DNA from: Streptomyces sp. NBC_01485
GTDB taxonomy: Bacteria; Actinomycetota; Actinomycetes; Streptomycetales; Streptomycetaceae
Reading direction: 5' to 3'
DNA length: 64,000 nucleotides
Assembly: GCF_036227125.1 (NCBI RefSeq)
Contig: NZ_CP109435.1
Span: forward strand, 4,774,001-4,838,000
This document shows, piece by piece, positions 59,545-64,000 of the stretch. The notes beneath the pieces were generated by a model that saw only the letters and a program-made list of their open reading frames with translations, made no database searches and was not told the DNA's origin. The first letter of the stretch is position 1. Each line of letters starts with the position of its first letter. The position numbers and the translations under genes are program-made.

Positions 59545-61059
59545 ATGACAGCACACGACCTCAACAGCCCCGTGGCCGTCGTCGGCACCGGCACCATGGG
59601 CCAGGGCATCGCCCAGGTCGCGTTGGTGGCGGGCCACCTCGTGCGGCTGTACGACGCCGTACCCGGGCGCGCCCGGGAGGCGGCCGCCGCGATCGGCGCC
59701 CGCCTCGACCGGCTCGTCGAGAAGGGCCGCCTCGCCGCCACCGACCGGGACGAGGCACGCGCCCGCCTGGAGGCCGCGGAGAGCCTCACCGACCTCGCGG
59801 ACTGCACCCTGGTCGTCGAGGCCGTCGTCGAGCTCCTGGAGGTCAAACAGGAGCTGTTCAGGCAACTGGAGGACATCGTCGGCGAGGACTGCCTGCTCGC
59901 CACCAACACCTCCTCCCTGTCGGTGACCGCCGTCGCTGGCGCCCTGCGCAACCCCGGCCGCTTCGTGGGCCTGCACTTCTTCAACCCCGCGCCGCTGCTG
60001 CCGCTGGTCGAGGTCGTCTCCGGGTACGCCACCGACGTCACGTCGGCCACGCGCGCGTACGAGACCGCCCGCTCCTGGGGCAAGACGCCGGTCGCCTGCG
60101 CCGACACCCCCGGCTTCATCGTCAACCGCATCGCGCGGCCCTTCTACGCCGAGGCCTTCGCCGTCTACGAGGCGCAAGGCGCCGACCCGGCCACCATCGA
60201 CGCGATCCTGCGCGGGTCGGGCGGCTTCAAGATGGGCGCCTTCGAGCTGACCGACCTGATCGGGCAGGACGTCAACGAGTCCGTCACGCACTCCGTGTGG
60301 CGGTCCTTCTTCCAGGACGTGCGTTTCACGCCCTCGCTCGCCCAGCGCCGCCTGGTCGAGTCGGGCCGCCTGGGCCGCAAGACCGGCCAGGGCTGGTACG
60401 ACCACCGCGACGAGGCCGAGCCCGCCGAACCGCACACCGCGGAGCCCGCCCAGCCGCCCGCGTACGTCGTCGCCGAGGGCGACCTGGGCCCTGCCTCGGA
60501 GCTGCTCGCGCTGATCCGCGAGGCAGGCATCCAGGTCCGCGAGGACGACGAGGACCACGGCAGCCGCCTGGTGCTGCCCGGCGGCGGCCAGCTCGCCCTC
60601 GCCGACGGTCAGACCTCCGTGGAGTTCCGGGACGTCGTCTACTTCGACCTCGCCCTCGACTACCGCAAGGCCACCCGCATCGCCCTGTCCGCCTGCCAGG
60701 ACACCTCCGCGCAGACCATGTCCGAGGCGATCGGCCTGTTCCAGGCGCTCGGCAAGGACGTCAGCGTCATCGGCGACGTCCCCGGCATGATCGTCGCCCG
60801 TACGGTCGCGCGGATCGTCGACCTCGCGCACGACGCCGTGGCCAAGGGCGTGGCCACCGAGGAGGACATCGACACCGCGATGCGCCTGGGCGTGAACTAC
60901 CCCCTCGGCCCCTTCGAGTGGTGCCGCAGGCTGGGCCGCACCTGGGCCTGCTCCCTCCTGGACGACCTGCACGAGCGCGACCCCTCCGGCCGCTACGCGC
61001 CGTCCCTCGCGCTCTACCGGCACTCCTACGCGACCGAGAAGCGGGAGGGCGCCTCGTGA
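59545..61059 (+). CDS. paaH: 3-hydroxyacyl-CoA dehydrogenase PaaH
   Basis: 504 residues, NAD-dependent oxidation of 3-hydroxyadipyl-CoA. The Rossmann motif VAVVGTGTMGQGIAQVALVA starts the protein. The catalytic region is LATNTSSLSVTAVAGAL and GLHFFNPAPLLPLVEVV with the conserved His-Phe-Phe-Asn-Pro. Two helical C-terminal domains follow, the second containing VNYPLGPFEWCRRLG. This double-C-domain length is typical of PaaH-type enzymes. ATG after GGAGGA; its stop overlaps the TetR gene. Confidence 0.94.
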   Translation: MTAHDLNSPVAVVGTGTMGQGIAQVALVAGHLVRLYDAVPGRAREAAAAIGARLDRLVEKGRLAATDRDEARARLEAAESLTDLADCTLVVEAVVELLEVKQELFRQLEDIVGEDCLLATNTSSLSVTAVAGALRNPGRFVGLHFFNPAPLLPLVEVVSGYATDVTSATRAYETARSWGKTPVACADTPGFIVNRIARPFYAEAFAVYEAQGADPATIDAILRGSGGFKMGAFELTDLIGQDVNESVTHSVWRSFFQDVRFTPSLAQRRLVESGRLGRKTGQGWYDHRDEAEPAEPHTAEPAQPPAYVVAEGDLGPASELLALIREAGIQVREDDEDHGSRLVLPGGGQLALADGQTSVEFRDVVYFDLALDYRKATRIALSACQDTSAQTMSEAIGLFQALGKDVSVIGDVPGMIVARTVARIVDLAHDAVAKGVATEEDIDTAMRLGVNYPLGPFEWCRRLGRTWACSLLDDLHERDPSGRYAPSLALYRHSYATEKREGAS

Positions 61060-61646
61060 CCACCGCCAAGCGCGACACGTACACCCCGGAGACCCTGCTC
61101 ACCGTCGCCGTCCAGGTCTTCAACGAGCGCGGGTACGACGGCACGTCCATGGAGCACCTCTCCAAGGCGGCCGGCATCTCCAAGTCGTCGATCTACCACC
61201 ACGTCGCCGGCAAGGAGGAACTGCTGCGGCGGGCCGTCAGCCGGGCGCTGGACGGCCTCTTCGCGATCCTCGACGAGGAGCACGCGCGCGTGGGGCACAC
61301 CTCGGAGCGCCTGGAGTACGTCGTACGGCGCATGGTCGAGGTGCTCATCGGCGAACTGCCGTACGTGACGCTGCTGCTGCGCGTGCGCGGCAACACCGAC
61401 ACCGAGCGGTGGGCCCTGGAGCGGCGCCGCGACTTCGACCACCGGGTCGCCGACCTGCTGAGGGCGGCCGCCGCCGACGGGGACGTCCGCGGCGACATCG
61501 ACGTGCGGCTCGCGACGCGGCTGGTCTTCGGGATGATCAACTCGATCGCCGAGTGGTACCGGCCGGGCGGCCGGGGGATGGTCGAGAGCGAGGTGGCCGA
61601 CGCGGTGGTGCGGCTGGTCTTCGAGGGCCTGCGCACGGCGGACTGA
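61056..61646 (+). CDS. paaR: TetR-family regulator (PaaR-like)
   Basis: 196 residues from a GTG inside the paaH stop (GTGA). The N-terminal helix-turn-helix has VAVQVFNERGYDGTSMEHLS and KAAGISKSSIYHHVAGKEEL. The C-terminal part is a helical ligand domain. Its co-transcription with paaH and the palindromes of TetR type before paaA and paaN/paaH make it the likely phenylacetyl-CoA-responsive repressor (inference; the ligand is not shown by the sequence). Confidence 0.85.
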   Translation: MTTAKRDTYTPETLLTVAVQVFNERGYDGTSMEHLSKAAGISKSSIYHHVAGKEELLRRAVSRALDGLFAILDEEHARVGHTSERLEYVVRRMVEVLIGELPYVTLLLRVRGNTDTERWALERRRDFDHRVADLLRAAAADGDVRGDIDVRLATRLVFGMINSIAEWYRPGGRGMVESEVADAVVRLVFEGLRTAD

Positions 61647-61669
61647 GACCACCGGCCCGGCGAGCCCGG

Positions 61670-62179
61670 TCAGCCCTGCGGCTCCAGGTCCTCCTCCTCG
61701 AACACCAGCAGCGTGCGCGTGCTGAGCACCTCGGGGATCGCCTGGAGCCGGGTGAGCACCACTTCGCGCAGCGCCCTGTTGTCGGGCGTGTGCACCAGGA
61801 GCAGGACGTCGAAATCGCCCCCGACGAGGGCGATGTGGGAGGCGCCGGGAAGCAGTCTGAGCTGCTCGCGCACCGTCCGCCAGGAGTTCTGCACGATCTT
61901 CAGCGTGATGTAGGCGCTCGTCCCCTGGCCCGCGCGCTCGTGGTTCACCCGGGCGCCGAAACCGCGGATGACGCCGTCCTCGATGAGCCGGTTGATGCGC
62001 GCGTAGGCGTTTGCGCGCGAGACGTGGACCCGCTCGGCGACCGACCGTATCGAGGCGCGGCCGTCCGCCTGGAGCATCTGCAGGATGTCCTGATCGATGA
62101 CGTCGAGCGGGCGCGGCGGCTGGGGCGGGGGACCGGGCTCCGGGCCAGGCGCCCCTTCGGCCATTTGTTCAGGTGCCAT
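61670..62179 (-). CDS. Lrp/AsnC-family transcriptional regulator
   Basis: 169 residues. The N-terminal helix-turn-helix is in VIDQDILQMLQADGRASIRS and VAERVHVSRANAYARINRLI. The C-terminal ligand-binding RAM domain has GTSAYITLKIV, ALVGGDFDVLLLVHTPD and VLTRLQAIPEVLSTRTLLVF. It is divergent from a 2-oxoacid dehydrogenase operon, the position of the known BkdR-type regulators of branched-chain amino-acid breakdown. The start is placed at the ATG 62179 with GGGAGG upstream; an ATG seven codons earlier is possible. Confidence 0.9.
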   Translation of the reverse strand: MAPEQMAEGAPGPEPGPPPQPPRPLDVIDQDILQMLQADGRASIRSVAERVHVSRANAYARINRLIEDGVIRGFGARVNHERAGQGTSAYITLKIVQNSWRTVREQLRLLPGASHIALVGGDFDVLLLVHTPDNRALREVVLTRLQAIPEVLSTRTLLVFEEEDLEPQG

Positions 62180-62237
62180 GTCCCCCCGCCTCCCTACCAT
62201 GGACGTACTGCACCCATCTCAGGCTGTGCAGAACCGT

Positions 62238-62246
62238 TTGTCCACA
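62238..62246 (+). promoter_or_regulatory. perfect DnaA box
   Basis: TTGTCCACA in the divergent region between the Lrp gene and the dehydrogenase operon. A single box. Confidence 0.5.
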
Positions 62247-62279
62247 GCCTGAGGGGGCCTGTAGCCAAAATGTGCTGAC

Positions 62280-62295
62280 GACCGAACAATCGGTA
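62280..62295. promoter_or_regulatory. PaaR-like operator before the dehydrogenase operon
   Basis: GACCGAACAATCGGTA, matching the paaA site at 14 of 16 bases (changed centre and end). It lies 60 bases before the E1 alpha gene. Confidence 0.55.
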
Positions 62296-62354
62296 GGTGA
62301 GGCGCATCACAACCGACGCGCCTCCCGTAGCCGCTTCCACGAGGAGGTGCCGTC

Positions 62355-63512
62355 ATGACGGTCCTGGACCAGCGGGGCACGTACCGGCCCACGCCGCCGC
62401 CCGCCTGGCAGCCCCGTACCGACCCCGCGCCGCTGCTGCCCGACGCGGAGCCGTACCGCGTCCTCGGCACCGACGCGGCCACGCAGGCCGATCCCGAGCT
62501 GCTGCGCCGGCTGTATGCGCAACTGGTGCGCGGCCGCCGCTACAACGTCCAGGCCACCGCCCTCACCAAGCAGGGCAGACTCGCCGTCTACCCCTCCAGC
62601 ACAGGCCAGGAGGCGTGCGAGGTCGCCGCCGCCCTCGCCCTTCAGGAGCGGGACTGGCTCTTCCCCAGCTACCGCGACACCCTCGCGGTCGTCGCGCGCG
62701 GGGTGGACCCCGTCGAGGCCCTCACCCTGCTGCGCGGCGACTGGCACACCGGCTACGACCCCTACGAGCACCGTGTCGCGCCCCTGTGCACGCCGCTCGC
62801 CACCCAGCTCCCGCACGCCGTGGGCCTCGCGCACGCCGCCCGCCTCAAGGGCGACGACGTGGTCGCGCTCGCCATGGTCGGCGACGGCGGCACCAGCGAG
62901 GGCGACTTCCACGAGGCGCTGAACTTCGCCGCCGTCTGGCAGGCGCCGGTCGTCTTCCTCGTGCAGAACAACGGCTTCGCGATCTCCGTCCCGCTCGCCA
63001 AGCAGACCGCCGCCCCCTCGCTGGCCCACAAGGCCGTCGGGTACGGCATGCCGGGCCGCCTGGTCGACGGCAACGACGCCGTCGCCGTGCACCAGGTGCT
63101 GGCCGACGCCGTACGCCGCGCGCGCGAGGGCGGCGGCCCGACCCTGGTGGAGGCGGTGACCTACCGCATCGAGGCGCACACCAACGCCGACGACGCCACC
63201 CGTTACCGGGGCGACGCCGAGGTCGAGACCTGGCGCGAGCACGACCCGATCCAGCTCCTGGAGCGTGAACTGACCGCGCGCGGGCTGCTCGACGACGACC
63301 TGCGCCAGTCCGCGCGGGACGCCGCCGAGGCGATGGCCGCCGACCTGCGCGCCCGCATGAACCAGGACCCGGTCCTCGACCCGATGGACCTGTTCTCCCA
63401 CGTGTACGCCGAAGACACCCCCCAACTGCGTGAACAGCGCGCCCTGCTGCGGGCCGAGCTCGCGGCCGAGCACGCCGACCAGGGCAGTGACCAGGGGAGC
63501 GCGCACCGATGA
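62355..63512 (+). CDS. bkdA: 2-oxoacid dehydrogenase E1 component, alpha subunit (branched-chain type)
   Basis: 385 residues, thiamine-diphosphate-dependent decarboxylase half. The ThDP/Mg motif is VGDGGTSEGDFHEALNFAAV to QNNGFAIS. Also visible are YPSSTGQEACEVAAALAL, LFPSYRDTLAVVARG and YRIEAHTNADDATRYR. The enzyme feeds branched-chain acyl-CoA starters into fatty-acid and polyketide synthesis; pyruvate specificity cannot be excluded. ATG start after GAGGAGG-like sequence; the divergent Lrp gene supports the branched-chain assignment. Confidence 0.88.
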   Translation: MTVLDQRGTYRPTPPPAWQPRTDPAPLLPDAEPYRVLGTDAATQADPELLRRLYAQLVRGRRYNVQATALTKQGRLAVYPSSTGQEACEVAAALALQERDWLFPSYRDTLAVVARGVDPVEALTLLRGDWHTGYDPYEHRVAPLCTPLATQLPHAVGLAHAARLKGDDVVALAMVGDGGTSEGDFHEALNFAAVWQAPVVFLVQNNGFAISVPLAKQTAAPSLAHKAVGYGMPGRLVDGNDAVAVHQVLADAVRRAREGGGPTLVEAVTYRIEAHTNADDATRYRGDAEVETWREHDPIQLLERELTARGLLDDDLRQSARDAAEAMAADLRARMNQDPVLDPMDLFSHVYAEDTPQLREQRALLRAELAAEHADQGSDQGSAHR

Positions 63513-64000
63513 CCACCGTCGCCGTCAAGCCGGCCACCATGGCGCAGGCGCTCACGCGCGCGCTGCGCGACGCGATGGCCGCCGACCCGTCCGTGCACGT
63601 CCTGGGTGAGGACGTGGGCACGCTGGGCGGCGTCTTCCGGGTCACCGACGGGCTCGCCAAGGAGTTCGGCGAGAACCGTTGCACGGACACCCCGCTCGCC
63701 GAGGCGGGCATCCTCGGCACCGCCGTCGGCATGGCCATGTACGGCCTGCGTCCGGTCGTGGAGATGCAGTTCGACGCCTTCGCCTACCCGGCGTTCGAGC
63801 AGCTCATCAGCCATGTCGCCAAGATGCGCAACCGCACCCGCGGCCGGATGCCGCTGCCGATCACCGTCCGCGTGCCCTACGGCGGCGGCATCGGCGGCGT
63901 CGAGCACCACAGCGACTCCTCCGAGGCGTACTACATGGCGACCCCGGGCCTCCACGTCGTGACGCCCGCCACGGTCGCCGACGCCTACGGCCTGCTGCGC
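63509..64000 (+). CDS. bkdB: 2-oxoacid dehydrogenase E1 component, beta subunit (cut by window edge)
   Basis: The first 164 codons of the beta subunit from an ATG overlapping the E1 alpha stop (ATGA). Typical blocks are MAQALTRALRDAMAADPSVH, LGEDVGTLGGVFRVTDGLA, DTPLAEAGILGTAVGMAMYG and the phenylalanine/tyrosine segment EMQFDAFAYPAFEQLISHVA. The C-terminal half and the following E2 gene lie outside the window. Confidence 0.9.
   Translation, partial: MTTVAVKPATMAQALTRALRDAMAADPSVHVLGEDVGTLGGVFRVTDGLAKEFGENRCTDTPLAEAGILGTAVGMAMYGLRPVVEMQFDAFAYPAFEQLISHVAKMRNRTRGRMPLPITVRVPYGGGIGGVEHHSDSSEAYYMATPGLHVVTPATVADAYGLLR

Overview
The window is a piece of an actinobacterial chromosome, almost certainly Streptomyces, around the replication origin. 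The evidence is very high GC, frequent GTG starts, ATGA/GTGA gene overlaps, a DnaA with a very long Pro/Tyr/Gln-rich linker, perfect Streptomyces-type parS sites, and the gene order parB-parA-rsmG-khpB-yidC-yidD-rnpA-rpmH-dnaA-oriC-dnaN-gnd-recF-dciA-gyrB-gyrA.

Layout. 1-7876 (minus strand): chromosome partition genes parB (cut by the window edge) and parA with three parS sites, then a 2.7-kb insertion that is not part of the usual order (a small secreted protein and a membrane-protein gene broken by frameshifts), then rsmG, khpB, yidC, yidD, rnpA and rpmH. 8254-21085 (plus strand): dnaA, oriC with about 14 DnaA boxes, dnaN, a 6-phosphogluconate dehydrogenase, recF, a DciA-like protein, gyrB, gyrA and a DUF3566 membrane protein. 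21211-30446: tRNA-Ile, tRNA-Ala, several small Streptomyces proteins, a Ser/Thr kinase with an XRE-type regulator, a cyclophilin, a rhomboid protease, a cluster of three perfect DnaA boxes, crgA and a DUF881 protein. 30476-45584: the cell-envelope and division region, with three class E sortases, a PabA/TrpG amidotransferase and the signalling operon fhaA-fhaB-pstP-rodA-pbpA-pknB. 46086-49517: tRNA-Leu, two more parS sites with two DnaA boxes, a DUF2252 protein, a J-domain-like protein and a rhodanese. 49573-64000: aromatic and acyl-CoA catabolism, comprising an acyl-CoA dehydrogenase under a KstR-type operator, paaABCDE, paaN, paaH, a TetR regulator (PaaR-like), an Lrp regulator and the start of a branched-chain 2-oxoacid dehydrogenase operon.

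The most interesting part is the neighbourhood of pknB, where two independent insertions interrupt a deeply conserved operon. One (about 37.6-39.6 kb, between pbpA and pknB) carries a complete IscB RNA-guided nuclease gene with intact RuvC and HNH residues. It is preceded by a strongly structured, gene-free stretch that has the position and fold expected of its omega-RNA. No transposase is present. The other (33.9-35.2 kb, between the sortase srtE2 and pknB) carries one Mrr-type restriction-endonuclease-like gene and is bounded by a 312-bp direct repeat of the 3' end of srtE2 with a single mismatch. No integrase is present.

Regulatory sequences link genes across the window. Near-identical 16-bp TetR-type palindromes lie in front of paaA, between paaN and paaH, and (with a changed centre) in front of the 2-oxoacid dehydrogenase operon. 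Perfect DnaA boxes occur in groups well outside oriC. All functional statements rest on reading motifs and gene order; no database search was possible.
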